A stretch of 64,000 nucleotides of DNA, from contig JALJCQ010000017.1 in the NCBI GenBank assembly GCA_023091665.1, forward strand, positions 1,116,001-1,180,000, given 5' to 3'. How positions within the stretch are numbered: position 1 is the first letter of the stretch; each line of letters starts with the position of its first letter. This document shows positions 36,337-46,730 of the stretch, one piece after another. The DNA is from Pythium myriotylum. Lineage: Eukaryota; Oomycota; Peronosporomycetes; Pythiales; Pythiaceae. Below the pieces are notes generated by a model. That model had not been told where the DNA came from, did no database searches, and saw only the letters and a list, made by a program, of their open reading frames with translations. A program made the position numbers and the translations under genes.

Positions 36337-37010
36337 ATATTCTTCTTGAAAGTCCACCCGGCTCCATTCCGATTGATGGCCCATCAATCAATCAAAACGA
36401 AACCTAGATCGGATTCGAGTGGAGTTGGATCCGCCGCTGCCAGCGCCAGCGCCCGCAGCGCCAGCACGAGCCCACTTTTCAATCCGCCGCCGACCGCGCA
36501 CTCGACCTGCTCTCCTTTCCTTCTCTCTGCATACACGCACGAGGCACTTCAGTACACGAGGCACGTCAGTACACCAGGCACGTCAGTACACCGGGCCCTG
36601 TCCTTCAGTCCTTGGTAGTAAGTAGTAGTAGGATCCGCCCCTTCGGCGGATCTAGTAGGCTAGTCGTAGGAGGGTTTTTGTGCCTTCTAGAGGCCTTTCT
36701 ACCGTCTCTTAGTCACAAACAACCCTTCTACGACTAGCCTACCAGATCCACCGAAGGGACGGATCCTCACAAGGGTTCAAGGGCCTCGTGTCCGATGTAT
36801 TGAAGTGCCTGGTGTACTACAGTTCCTCGACTGTCGAGAACCTACGCGAATCCATTTGTGTGGCTATCGCACAGCAAGCAGGGACAGCATTAGCTGTTGC
36901 GTTTGAAAACAATCACAACACCTTCTACAAGAACCAATGTAACCTCCAAGACTAGCACAACACGGAGGATTCATAGTGTCAATTCTAAACCGGCCCACCA
37001 TGCTCTCCAA
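36337..37010. repeat. Duplicated 3' flank of ABCC gene 3
   Basis: Near-identical to 24870-25543 at offset 11467, and to the inverted flanks of genes 4 and 5. The identity continues into the coding end of gene 3. Confidence 0.85.
36631..36766. repeat. Palindromic 136-bp element, single unit
   Basis: Same element as 25164-25299, GGATCC to GGATCC, one unit. Confidence 0.82.
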
Positions 37011-40000
37011 CTACGACGATGATAGCAGCTGCTCCAGACAACCGCCCTCCTTCGCCAACTCGCGGAATACACCGCCTTCCACGCGAGCCAACGCCCGAGG
37101 AGAGTCGAACTCCGCCACGCGGCCGTCACGAAGCACCAGAATCCGGTCCGACTCCAACACCGTCGACAGACGATGCGCGATCGTCAGCACCGTCGCGTCC
37201 ACGAACTCGCGCGCGATCATCGCCTGCAGCTTCTGCTCCGTCGCTCGGTCGATCGACGCCGTCGCCTCGTCCATCACCACCACGCGAGACTTGCGCAACA
37301 GCGCGCGCGCCATACACAGCATCTGCCGCTCGCCCACACTGAAGTTCTCTCCGTTGTCGCTCAGCTCGTGCAACAGCTTGCCGTCGAGCGCACTCACCAT
37401 ACCCTTCAGACCCACCTTCTCGAACGCCGACCAAATATCAGCGTCGCTGTACTCCTCGAACGGATCCATGTACGCGCGCATCGACCCTTTGAACAGCACC
37501 GGCACCTGCGGGATGATCGACATGCGTGACCGCAGCGTCTGCAGGTTCACCGTCGATATGTCCACGCCATCCAGCATGATGCGACCCGACACCAGCTCGT
37601 TGATGCGGAAAATGGCCATCGTCAGACTCGACTTGCCGGCACCGGTGCGTCCCACGATGCCGATCTTCTCGTTATGCTTCACGTCGAACGTGAGACCTTT
37701 GAGCACGAGATCTCCGCCAGGCTTGTAGGCAAACTGGACATTGTCGAACGAGATAGCGCCTCGCTGTGGCCACTCTTCATTCTCTGGGCCCGATGTGATG
37801 AGCAGTCTGTCAGTATCATTACCTTCAGGTGGGATGCCCACATACTCAAGTACCCGCTCTGGACTGACCATCGACATCTCGAGCCACGACCACGATTTCA
37901 CCCACCACGCGAGCTCGAGATCGATACTGACGACATACATAAAGGCAAGGCCCACGAGACCAGGCGAGAGGTATGCATGAAGTACAAGCAATGTCGATAC
38001 GACCAAGACGTTGAGACTGAAGCCGATCATTTGGACACGCAGCGTGAACCACTGGTTGACGACGGTCTGGGCGAACCACACCCGGTTACTCGCATCGTTG
38101 AGGGCGAAGCTTTCAGTGATAGCGCGATCCACGTAAGCAGAGCCGAATGAACGGAGCACGGCGACACCTTCCTCGGACTGGGACAAATGGCTGAGAATTG
38201 GGGATGTAGTAATCTTCATCAGACGTGAGACCTCGCGCGACGTTGCCAAGTAAAAGAATCCGAGGCTGACATAAATCCAAGCCAACGGGAGAATGAAGAG
38301 ACCAGCCCATCGAATCACATAAATGGTTGTTCCCAGCTGGAAAATGTTGATCGCTGTTGATACCAGCATGCCGAAGAAGTTGAAGGGCAAGTGAAAGTCG
38401 ATCGTGGACACGTCTTCTGCGTAACGATTAAGGATTCGACCAATTGGATTGGCATCGAAGAAACGCAGAGGAGCGCTGAGAAGTGACTTCGTCATCTCAT
38501 CAAAGAGATATCGACCGGCAGCGACACCCACATTGGCCATTACCAGCGCTCGGATCAAAACGAAGACGCCAGTCCCAAGGCCCAACACAGCGTACACGGA
38601 CAGATTGTACTCGACCGACGAAGTAGTTTCCGTGCCTGGCTTGCTTCCTGTCCAGTGGCTCAGCCATAGATCACTGCTAACTTGAAAGCTCTGCCATGAT
38701 ACCAAGATAATCAGGTAGCCAATAGCAACCTTCCATCCCCCGATGGCACGGAAATATGCTTTGAAAACATCACTGGAAACACGACCGTCCACACGTTCTT
38801 CTTCTTCAACAAGAATACCGCTCGTTGTGCTCGTCTTCTTCTCTCCATCATCTACCACATCTTTCTCCTCAGCGACCTCCTCGTCCTCAGCCTTCGTGTG
38901 AAGGCTCGCGTACTCGCGACGTGACTTCGTACGCTCAGTGTACGTCACATGAGCCTTGTTTCCCTCGATCAGCACCTTCACATTAGCCGCCTCGGACGCG
39001 ATGATGTCGTGCAAATGAGTCACCAACACCACCGTCTTCTTCTCGAGGAGTCCACACAAGCACTTGTTGAAAATCTCCGACTGCACGATCGCATCGACGG
39101 CAGCCAACGGAGAGTCCAAGATGTATACATCTGCATCGGCGTAGCATGCACGCGCCAAACTGACACGCGCCTTCTGACCACCGGACAAATTGACACCTTT
39201 TTGACCGATCTCCGTCCTGTCACCAGCAGGAAACATCTCGATATCCTTCACCAGTCCACATGCATCCAGCACTCGATCGTATTTTGACTTGTCGTAAGGG
39301 AGACCAAAGAGGATATTGTCGCGAATGGTCATGTTCTGGATCCAGGCCTGCTGGGAGTAGTACGCGATGTTGTGTGACCGGACGAAGACTTTTCCTTCTT
39401 CGCGTGGGAGTTCACCAAGCAGCGCAGCACAGAGTGAGGACTTCCCTGTGCCAACAGCGCCGTGGATGACGACGAAGTCACCCGAGTGGATTTTCAAGTT
39501 GACGTCTTCAAGCACGACCTTGATTTCGCGCGGCGATTGGTCGGTGACTTCTGTTCCGTCCTTCAGCGGCGTGCTTTCTGGTGTGCTGCTCACCTCCTTG
39601 TCTTCGGATTTGGCTTTTGGGAGGGGAGTTTGCCACTTGAAAGTTGCGCTCTCCATCGAGATTTCCACATCCGGGGAGTAGTTGTCAACGTCACGGGCAA
39701 CCCGATCTGGATGGACCTCCTCTGCGTTCAAGTACTTGGTCATGCGGTCGAGAGCAATTCTTGCCTGAATGAGAGCTTGCAGAGCCTCCGGAAACTGTGA
39801 TAGCGGTTCACGAATCGAATTGAATAGTACCATGGCCGTAAAAACTTTGGCAGCTGTCAACTCCTTGCCCAGGACGAGTGCGTACGTAGCAAACGACGTA
39901 ATTGATACAGCAAGGGGTGCACTCCAAAACAGGAAGATCGACACAGCCATCAAGTACAAGTACCTGGCAATAGCGCTTGTCTCTTTGAGACGAAAGGTGC

Positions 40001-40901
40001 GAATGCGTTCCAGAAACTTGTTCTCCCAGGCGTTGAGCTTGACTATTTGAATGGCTCCAAACACTTCTTTAATCGATTTCATCCGGTTGTCCTTGCAATC
40101 CATGATCTCGTTGTAAGCATTCGAGTACCCCTTGGCGATAAGATAGTTGAAGAACATGAACACAAACATGACGCCAAGTCCAGCGAAAGCTGCCACATCC
40201 AGCACGTTGTAAAGCATGTACATGACGACCGACACCTGGATAGGCATGATCCACACGGCGTTCACCTGGAAGCCCGCCCACATGAGGTTATCGATATCGG
40301 CGGTGTAGAGGTTACTGACGTCGACCATTTCATTGTCGTTCTTGCTCTGAATGCTTCGGCGCATCGCTTTCTCGAACACGAGCGCTTTCAGTGCAACGGT
40401 TAGCTGGAGCAGCGAGTTCTCCAGCTTGAAGTTGACGTGGGATTCCGTGAAGGCATTCAGCAGCCGAGAGAAGAAGAACGCGATGATCCACGGAGCCAGG
40501 CTCTCCATGTCCAGTTCCGGAGCACTGAACGCGTCGATGACATGGTGCAATACAGCCGGCGCAAAGATCGAGCACGCTGCCATGGTGAGTGATCCGAGAC
40601 CGCACAGCAGGAACCGCGCACCGAACGCCTTGAACATGGCCTTGGTCGCCGACCGGTTGCTCGCCAGGAACGCGCGCTTGTAGACGTCGAACGAGGCGCT
40701 CGTGCGGAACTCCTTCTCGAGCTCCCAGAGGTCGTCCATCTCGAGCTGGCGCTTGTCGCCTGTCTCGAGCAGCTCGCGCGCATAGCCAAAGACGAGTCGC
40801 GAGAGCCACGAGGCGTTGCCGAACGAGTGGCGCGGCGGCGCCGGCTTCTCGTGGCCGAAAGTCGCGTAGCCGTCTCGCTTCTGATGCTCTAGCAGCGCCA
40901 T
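37011..40901 (-). CDS. ABCC (MRP-type) ABC transporter 3
   Basis: The predicted protein has 1296 aa. I start at 40901 (MALLEHQKRDGYATF) by alignment with the GYATF starts of genes 1 and 5. An in-frame ATG lies 18 codons upstream. The lasso is WLSRLVFGYARELLETGDKR. NBD1 has GAVGTGKSS near residue 483, LSGGQKAR, and YILDSPLAAVD with no acidic residue at the catalytic position. NBD2 has GRTGAGKSS near 1085, SVGERQ and MDEATASID. A tract covering NBD1 and the acidic linker (about 38760-39540) is nearly the same as in gene 4. The NBD2 end (about 37011-37812) is nearly the same as in gene 5, and in gene 4 to a lesser length. It is divergently arranged with gene 4. Substrate unknown. Confidence 0.93.
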   Translation of the reverse strand: MALLEHQKRDGYATFGHEKPAPPRHSFGNASWLSRLVFGYARELLETGDKRQLEMDDLWELEKEFRTSASFDVYKRAFLASNRSATKAMFKAFGARFLLCGLGSLTMAACSIFAPAVLHHVIDAFSAPELDMESLAPWIIAFFFSRLLNAFTESHVNFKLENSLLQLTVALKALVFEKAMRRSIQSKNDNEMVDVSNLYTADIDNLMWAGFQVNAVWIMPIQVSVVMYMLYNVLDVAAFAGLGVMFVFMFFNYLIAKGYSNAYNEIMDCKDNRMKSIKEVFGAIQIVKLNAWENKFLERIRTFRLKETSAIARYLYLMAVSIFLFWSAPLAVSITSFATYALVLGKELTAAKVFTAMVLFNSIREPLSQFPEALQALIQARIALDRMTKYLNAEEVHPDRVARDVDNYSPDVEISMESATFKWQTPLPKAKSEDKEVSSTPESTPLKDGTEVTDQSPREIKVVLEDVNLKIHSGDFVVIHGAVGTGKSSLCAALLGELPREEGKVFVRSHNIAYYSQQAWIQNMTIRDNILFGLPYDKSKYDRVLDACGLVKDIEMFPAGDRTEIGQKGVNLSGGQKARVSLARACYADADVYILDSPLAAVDAIVQSEIFNKCLCGLLEKKTVVLVTHLHDIIASEAANVKVLIEGNKAHVTYTERTKSRREYASLHTKAEDEEVAEEKDVVDDGEKKTSTTSGILVEEEERVDGRVSSDVFKAYFRAIGGWKVAIGYLIILVSWQSFQVSSDLWLSHWTGSKPGTETTSSVEYNLSVYAVLGLGTGVFVLIRALVMANVGVAAGRYLFDEMTKSLLSAPLRFFDANPIGRILNRYAEDVSTIDFHLPFNFFGMLVSTAINIFQLGTTIYVIRWAGLFILPLAWIYVSLGFFYLATSREVSRLMKITTSPILSHLSQSEEGVAVLRSFGSAYVDRAITESFALNDASNRVWFAQTVVNQWFTLRVQMIGFSLNVLVVSTLLVLHAYLSPGLVGLAFMYVVSIDLELAWWVKSWSWLEMSMVSPERVLEYVGIPPEGNDTDRLLITSGPENEEWPQRGAISFDNVQFAYKPGGDLVLKGLTFDVKHNEKIGIVGRTGAGKSSLTMAIFRINELVSGRIMLDGVDISTVNLQTLRSRMSIIPQVPVLFKGSMRAYMDPFEEYSDADIWSAFEKVGLKGMVSALDGKLLHELSDNGENFSVGERQMLCMARALLRKSRVVVMDEATASIDRATEQKLQAMIAREFVDATVLTIAHRLSTVLESDRILVLRDGRVAEFDSPRALARVEGGVFRELAKEGGCLEQLLSSS

Positions 40902-41419
40902 GGCCAGTTGGCGAGTGGCGGACGGCCGCTGACGCCACGGGTTCGTCGTCTCCACGGCCTCGGACGAATCGTGGTGGTGATGACCGGCCGTCCCATCTCC
41001 ATGCTTTTATTCTTGAGGAGCTGTCCATCAGATCAGACCTTCACTCTCGACCACGACCATCACTCCGTTTCGCCAATCAGAACCTTCTCGCACCGTGCTG
41101 TGTCGTTCAAAACCTCTATTTGAGTATACTCAGGCAGACGTATATCATATAAAGGAGGTACATATACATCCAGTCGGTCCATTATCAATTCATAGAGAAC
41201 ACGTTCGGCCGATGGTCGGAAATGGAGTGTGGGCTTCTTGGGGAGGGTGCTGTGGTCTCCATATAACGTATGTAGGTGTCTATAGCCAGCAGCTCAGCGC
41301 GATATGCCGTGGGGACGGAGACCCACCAAGGAATGCACGTGGCAGTTCGAGACACGACTCGTACTCGTGAGCTTTAGTTGCATGGTTCGCCGCTTTCCAC
41401 TCACGGACAGTCAGTCACG
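40902..41419. other. Divergent promoter region between ABCC genes 3 and 4
   Basis: No gene recognised. It separates the oppositely transcribed gene 3 and the short frame at 41420. Confidence 0.45.
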
Positions 41420-41791
41420 ATGCTCAGCAAAGCATTCAGGAGCGACACGCTCGGCAGCAGCGAGGCCTTCGTGATGATAGGCCAGGGGCATCCATACTCG
41501 TGCGAGTTGTCCTTCAACGTCGAGGCTGTGCTCAACTCGTTGGGCTCCGTGTCAAACCAACGCAAGTTCTACGAACCAGTCAACCAACGCGTTGACCGAT
41601 CGGCCGAGTTTGATGAGATGCCGAGATCGACGCGCTGTAATCAGCCCACTTGGATGGACGTGAGGGCGCTGTCACGGTCGGGCGCTACTACTTACAGTAG
41701 TTACAGCACACGGCGCATGTCGCAGTGTCTTGCTGACAGGCGCCTCTCCAGATTCGTCGACGGGGTGGCGGCAGACGAATATGCCTCCTGA
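41420..41791 (+). CDS. Hypothetical 123-aa protein upstream of ABCC gene 4
   Basis: The frame starts MLSKAFRSDTLGSSEAFVMI and ends DGVAADEYAS, 27 bp before the ATG of ABCC gene 4. It has no signal peptide, membrane segment or domain I recognise. The composition (evenly mixed, with NQRKFYEPVNQRVDRSAEFD) looks protein-like, but it may be the N-terminal fragment of a larger broken gene, or a chance frame in the leader of gene 4. Codon use is not distinctive enough to decide. Confidence 0.35.
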   Translation: MLSKAFRSDTLGSSEAFVMIGQGHPYSCELSFNVEAVLNSLGSVSNQRKFYEPVNQRVDRSAEFDEMPRSTRCNQPTWMDVRALSRSGATTYSSYSTRRMSQCLADRRLSRFVDGVAADEYAS

Positions 41792-41818
41792 CGACGGGGG
41801 CGTCTCCCACACTCGCCA

Positions 41819-44800
41819 ATGGCCCCCGTCAAGCGCTCCTACGATACGTTCCCCACCGAGCGGCCGCGCGTCGACGCCTCGCGGCTCTCGCGCCTCAGCT
41901 TCGGCTTCGCGCGCGACCTCCTGGACGCCGGCAGCCAGCGGCAGCTCGACCCCGACGACCTCTGGGAGCTCCAGCGCGAGTTCCGCGCTGGCGTCGTCTT
42001 CGCCGGCTTTGAAGACGCACTCCAGCGCTCCCATGGTTCGGTGACTGGCGCACTCGTGCGCGCCTTCGGACCAGCCTTCCTGCTCTGCGGACTCGGCTCG
42101 CTCTTCATGACGGCGTGCGCGGTCTTCGCGCCGGCCGTACTTCACCGCGTGATCGACGAGTTCAGTAAGCCCGAGCTCGACATCGTGGGTCTCGCGCCGT
42201 GGGTCACGGCGTTCTTTCTTTCGCGTCTGCTTAATGCATTCGCAGATGCCCACGTGAAGTTCCGCCTTGAGATCACACTCCTTCAGCTCACGGTCGCGCT
42301 CAAGGCGCTCGTGTTTGAGAAGACAATGCGCCGCAGCATCCAGAGCCGCCACCCCGTCGACGTCAACAATCTCTACACGGCCGACATCGACGCGTTCATG
42401 TGGGCTGGCTACCAGATCAACGCGTTGTGGATCATGCCCGTGCAGATCACGGTCGTTGTCTACATGTTGTACGACGTGCTGGACGTTGCGGCGTTTGCAG
42501 GACTCGGTGTCATCGCGCTCTCCCTCGTCATTAACTACTTTATCACTCAGCAGTACACGGACGCGTACAACGACATGATGGAATTCTCCGACAAGCGCAT
42601 GAAAGTGGTCAAGGAGACTTTTGGGGCGATCCAGATCGTCAAGCTGAACGCGTGGGAGACAAGATTCTTCGAGCGGATCGGGTCCTGGCGAGCAAAAGAA
42701 ATGACGGCGACCACGCGGCATTTGTACCTTGTCGCGGTCTCGGTCTTCTTGCTCTGGATAGCACCAGTTTGTGTATCGGTTGTCTCGTTCGCGACGTACT
42801 CGCTGGTGTTGGGCAAGGAACTCACGGCCGCCAAGGTCTTCACAGCCATGGTGCTATTTAATACGATCCGTGAGCCGCTTTCGGAGTTTCCAGAAGCCCT
42901 GCAGGGATTGATACAAGCGCGAATAGCCCTGAAGCGGATGATGCAGTACCTGGAAGCTGAGGAGGTTCACCCGGATTGTGTTGCGAGAGACATCGAGAAC
43001 TACCGCGGAAATATCGAGATTTCGTTGGAAGAAGCAACTTTCAGATGGAAAGGATCCTCACCAAAGCCAAAGCGTGATGACGATGATGATGACGAGGATG
43101 AAACCCGTGAGGAAGCCGAAGATTCTTTGCTGCGCGAAGGCTCGGAGTCAGAGGGCTCTGCTCCTCGCGTAAGCAAGGTCGTGCTTGAAGACGTCAACTT
43201 GAAAATCCACTCGGGTGACTTCGTCGTCATCCACGGCGCTGTTGGCACAGGGAAGTCCTCACTCTGTGCTGCGCTGCTTGGTGAACTCCCACGCGAAGAA
43301 GGAAAAGTCTTCGTTCGATCACACAACATCGCGTACTACTCCCAACAGGCCTGGATCCAGAACATGACCATTCGCGGCAATATCCTCTTTGGTCTCCCTT
43401 ACGACAAGTCAAAATACGATCGAGTGCTGGATGCATGTGGACTGGTGAAGGATATCGAGATGTTTCCTGCTGGTGACAGGACGGAGATCGGTCAAAAAGG
43501 TGTCAATTTGTCCGGTGGTCAGAAGGCGCGTGTCAGTTTGGCGCGTGCATGCTACGCCGATGCAGATGTATACATCTTGGACTCTCCGTTGGCTGCCGTC
43601 GATGCGATCGTGCAGTCGGAGATTTTCAACAAGTGCTTGTGTGGACTCCTCGAGAAGAAGACGGTGGTGTTGGTGACTCATTTGCACGACATCATCACGT
43701 CCGAGGCGGCTAATGTGAAGGTGCTGATCGAGGGAAACAAGGCTCATGTGACGTACACTGAGCGTACGAAGTCACGTCGCGAGTACGCGAACCTTCACAC
43801 GAAGGCTGAGGACGAGGAGGTCGCTGAGGAGAAAGATGTGGTAGATGATGGAGAGAAGAAGACGAGCACAACGAGCGGCATCCTGGTTGAAGAAGAAGAG
43901 CGTGTGGACGGTCGTGTTTCCAGTGATGTTTTCAAAGCTTATTTTACAGCGATTGGAGGCTGGAAGATCGCTGGCGCTTATTTATTGGTGCAAGCAGCCT
44001 GCCAGTCATTTCAAGTGGCAAGTGATTTGTGGTTGAGCTATTGGACGAGTACCCCTGTTTCGAGTCCGACCAGTGTTTCCACTACAGTGGAGTACAACGT
44101 GACGATGTACGGCGTGTTGGGCCTTGCAACAGGCGTGTTTGCGTTGGGCCGATCGCTTATAATGGCGTACGGAGGCGTTTCGGCCGGGCGATATTTGTTC
44201 AATGAAATGACCAAGTCGCTTCTGGGCGCTCCTCTCCGATTCTTCGACGCAAACCCGATAGGCCGCATCCTCAATCGTTATGCAGAGGATATCTCCTCCA
44301 TCGACTTCCACGTCCCATTCACTTTATTCGGGATGGTCGAGTCGACTGCTACGGCTCTCTTCCAGCTTGCAACGGCCATCTACGTCATTCGGTGGGCCGG
44401 CGTCCTAATCCTTCCCCTCGTGTGGATCTACTTGCAGCTTGGGCTGTTCTACATCACAACCTCCAGAGAAGTATCCCGATTGATGAAGATCAGCACCTCT
44501 CCTGTCCTGAGCCATCTTGCCCAAGCGGAGGACGGAGTGATGACTTTGCGTTCGTTCGGTGCCTCGTATGTCGAGAGAGCTATCGCAAAGAGCTTTGCTC
44601 TGACTGATGCAAATAGCCAGGCGTGGTACGCCGAGACCGTGGTCAATCAATGGTTCGGCTTGCGCGTAGGCCTGATAGGCTTTGGGGTCGTCGTGCTCGT
44701 GGTGTCAGCGCTGTTCACCCTTCACGGATATCTCCCCCCTGGCCTCGTGGGACTTGCGTTCATGTACGCAGTGGACATCGATATCGAGCTGGCAATGTGG

Positions 44801-45688
44801 GTCAGGACATGGGCGTGGCTCGAGACCACGATGGTGAGCACCGAGCGAGTAATCGAATATGTTGGCATCCCTCCCGAGGACGATGTCAATGGTCAAATGA
44901 TTCTCACGACTGAAGTAAGCGAAGGGTGGCCACAGCGAGGCGCTATCTCGTTCGACAATGTCCAGTTTGCCTACAAGCCTGGCGGAGATCTCGTGCTCAA
45001 AGGTCTCACGTTCGACGTGAAGCATAACAAGAAGATCGGCATCGTGGGACGCACCGGCGCCGGCAAGTCGAGTCTGACGATGGCCATTTTCCGCATCAAC
45101 GAGCTGGTGTCGGGTCGCATCATGCTGGACGGCGTGGACATATCGACGGTGAACCTGCAGACGCTGCGGTCACGCATGTCGATCATCCCGCAGGTGCCGG
45201 TGCTGTTCAAAGGGTCGATGCGCGCGTACATGGATCCGTTCGAGGAGTACAGCGACGCTGATATTTGGTCGGCGTTCGAGAAGGTGGGTCTGAAGGGTAT
45301 GGTGAGTGCGCTCGACGGCAAGCTGTTGCACGAGCTGAGCGACAACGGAGAGAACTTCAGTGTGGGCGAGCGGCAGATGCTGTGTATGGCGCGCGCGCTG
45401 TTGCGCAAGTCTCGCGTGGTGGTGATGGACGAGGCGACGGCGTCGATCGACCGAGCGACGGAGCAGAAGCTGCAGGCGATGATCGCGCGCGAGTTCGTGG
45501 ACGCGACGGTGCTGACGATCGCGCATCGTCTGTCGACGGTGTTGGAGTCGGACCGGATTCTGGTGCTTCGTGACGGCCGCGTGGCGGAGTTCGACTCTCC
45601 TCGGGCGTTGGCTCGCGTGGAAGGCGGTGTATTCCGCGAGTTGGCGAAGGAGGGCGGTTGTCTGGAGCAGCTGCTATCATCGTCGTAG
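41819..45688 (+). CDS. ABCC (MRP-type) ABC transporter 4
   Basis: The predicted protein has 1289 aa, starting MAPVKRSYDTF, with lasso SRLSRLSFGFARDLLDAGSQ. NBD1 has GAVGTGKSS near residue 474, LSGGQKAR, YILDSPLAAVD. NBD2 has GRTGAGKSS near 1075, SVGERQ, MDEATASID. A very acidic insert (RDDDDDDEDETREEAEDS) precedes NBD1. Just after Walker A the usual IRDNILFG is IRGNILFG, a change absent from gene 3 although the surrounding tract is otherwise almost identical. The 3' end from about 44927 matches genes 3 and 5. Full-length and open, so probably functional. Substrate unknown. Confidence 0.92.
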   Translation: MAPVKRSYDTFPTERPRVDASRLSRLSFGFARDLLDAGSQRQLDPDDLWELQREFRAGVVFAGFEDALQRSHGSVTGALVRAFGPAFLLCGLGSLFMTACAVFAPAVLHRVIDEFSKPELDIVGLAPWVTAFFLSRLLNAFADAHVKFRLEITLLQLTVALKALVFEKTMRRSIQSRHPVDVNNLYTADIDAFMWAGYQINALWIMPVQITVVVYMLYDVLDVAAFAGLGVIALSLVINYFITQQYTDAYNDMMEFSDKRMKVVKETFGAIQIVKLNAWETRFFERIGSWRAKEMTATTRHLYLVAVSVFLLWIAPVCVSVVSFATYSLVLGKELTAAKVFTAMVLFNTIREPLSEFPEALQGLIQARIALKRMMQYLEAEEVHPDCVARDIENYRGNIEISLEEATFRWKGSSPKPKRDDDDDDEDETREEAEDSLLREGSESEGSAPRVSKVVLEDVNLKIHSGDFVVIHGAVGTGKSSLCAALLGELPREEGKVFVRSHNIAYYSQQAWIQNMTIRGNILFGLPYDKSKYDRVLDACGLVKDIEMFPAGDRTEIGQKGVNLSGGQKARVSLARACYADADVYILDSPLAAVDAIVQSEIFNKCLCGLLEKKTVVLVTHLHDIITSEAANVKVLIEGNKAHVTYTERTKSRREYANLHTKAEDEEVAEEKDVVDDGEKKTSTTSGILVEEEERVDGRVSSDVFKAYFTAIGGWKIAGAYLLVQAACQSFQVASDLWLSYWTSTPVSSPTSVSTTVEYNVTMYGVLGLATGVFALGRSLIMAYGGVSAGRYLFNEMTKSLLGAPLRFFDANPIGRILNRYAEDISSIDFHVPFTLFGMVESTATALFQLATAIYVIRWAGVLILPLVWIYLQLGLFYITTSREVSRLMKISTSPVLSHLAQAEDGVMTLRSFGASYVERAIAKSFALTDANSQAWYAETVVNQWFGLRVGLIGFGVVVLVVSALFTLHGYLPPGLVGLAFMYAVDIDIELAMWVRTWAWLETTMVSTERVIEYVGIPPEDDVNGQMILTTEVSEGWPQRGAISFDNVQFAYKPGGDLVLKGLTFDVKHNKKIGIVGRTGAGKSSLTMAIFRINELVSGRIMLDGVDISTVNLQTLRSRMSIIPQVPVLFKGSMRAYMDPFEEYSDADIWSAFEKVGLKGMVSALDGKLLHELSDNGENFSVGERQMLCMARALLRKSRVVVMDEATASIDRATEQKLQAMIAREFVDATVLTIAHRLSTVLESDRILVLRDGRVAEFDSPRALARVEGGVFRELAKEGGCLEQLLSSS

Positions 45689-46730
45689 TTGGAGAGCATG
45701 GTGGGCCGGTTTAGAATTGACACTATGAATTCTCCGTGTTGTGCTAGTCTTGGAGGTTACATTGGTTCTTGTGGAAGGTGTTGTGATTGTTTTCAAACGC
45801 AACAACGAATATTGTCCCTCCTTGCTGTGCGATAGCCACACAAAGGATTCGTGTAGGTTCACGACAGCGGGCTAGAGAGAGGGAAAAGCCTCTAGAACCC
45901 TCGTTCGAGGTACTCTAGTACACCAGGCACCTCAGTACAACGGACACGAGGCCCTTGAGCCCTTGCGAGGATCCGTCCCTTCGGTGGATCTGGTACGCTA
46001 GTCGTAGAAGGGTTGTTTGTGACTAAGAGACGGGAGAAAGGCCTCTAGAAGGCACAAAAACCCTCCTACGACTAGCCTACTCCTCTCTTCTAGCCAACCT
46101 ACTCCGTCCCTTCGGTGGATCTGGTAGGCTAGTCGTAGAAGGGTTGTTTGTGACTAAGAGACGGTAGAAAGGCCTCTAGAAGGCACAAAAACCCTCCTAC
46201 GACTAGCCTACTAGATCCGCCGAAGGGGCGGATCCTACTACTACTTACTACCAAGGACTGAAGGACAGGGCCCGGTGTACTGACGTGCCTGGTGTACTGA
46301 CGTGCCTCGTGTACTGAAGTGCCTCGTGCGTGTATGCAGAGAGAAGGAAAGGAGAGCAGGTCGAGTGCGCGGTCGGCGGCGGATTGAAAAGTGGGCTCGT
46401 GCTGGCGCTGTGGGCGCTGGCGGTGGCAGCGGCGGATCCAACTCCACTCGAATCCGATCTAGGTTTCGTTTTGATTGATTGATGGGCCATCAATCGGAAT
46501 GGAGCAGTGTGGACTTTCAAGAAGAATATCATTCGGCAGAGGTTATTGTCATCAGTGGAGAATATAAACTATCATATTTCGTTGCTATTGTTATGGGAAT
46601 ATATACGAAAGCACAGGTTTGCCGGGGCAAGTTAACTCACGCCGAACAGACAGGAAACTATGCCGCCTTTCTATACCATCATTCCTCCCAATTGACCATC
46701 ACTCTGCATCCCTGAAAAACGCTCCTCACA
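45689..46730. repeat. Duplicated 3' flank of ABCC gene 4
   Basis: Inverted relative to the flanks of genes 1 and 3 and collinear with that of gene 5. It contains two palindromic units. The flank ends in a zone similar to 52168-52400. Confidence 0.85.
45969..46235. repeat. Palindromic element, two tandem 131-bp units
   Basis: CCGTCCCTTCGGTGGATC recurs at 45973 and 46104, giving a 131-bp period. The block runs GGATCC to GGATCC. Units are joined by CTCCTCTCTTCTAGCCAACC, which is absent in the single-unit versions. Confidence 0.85.
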
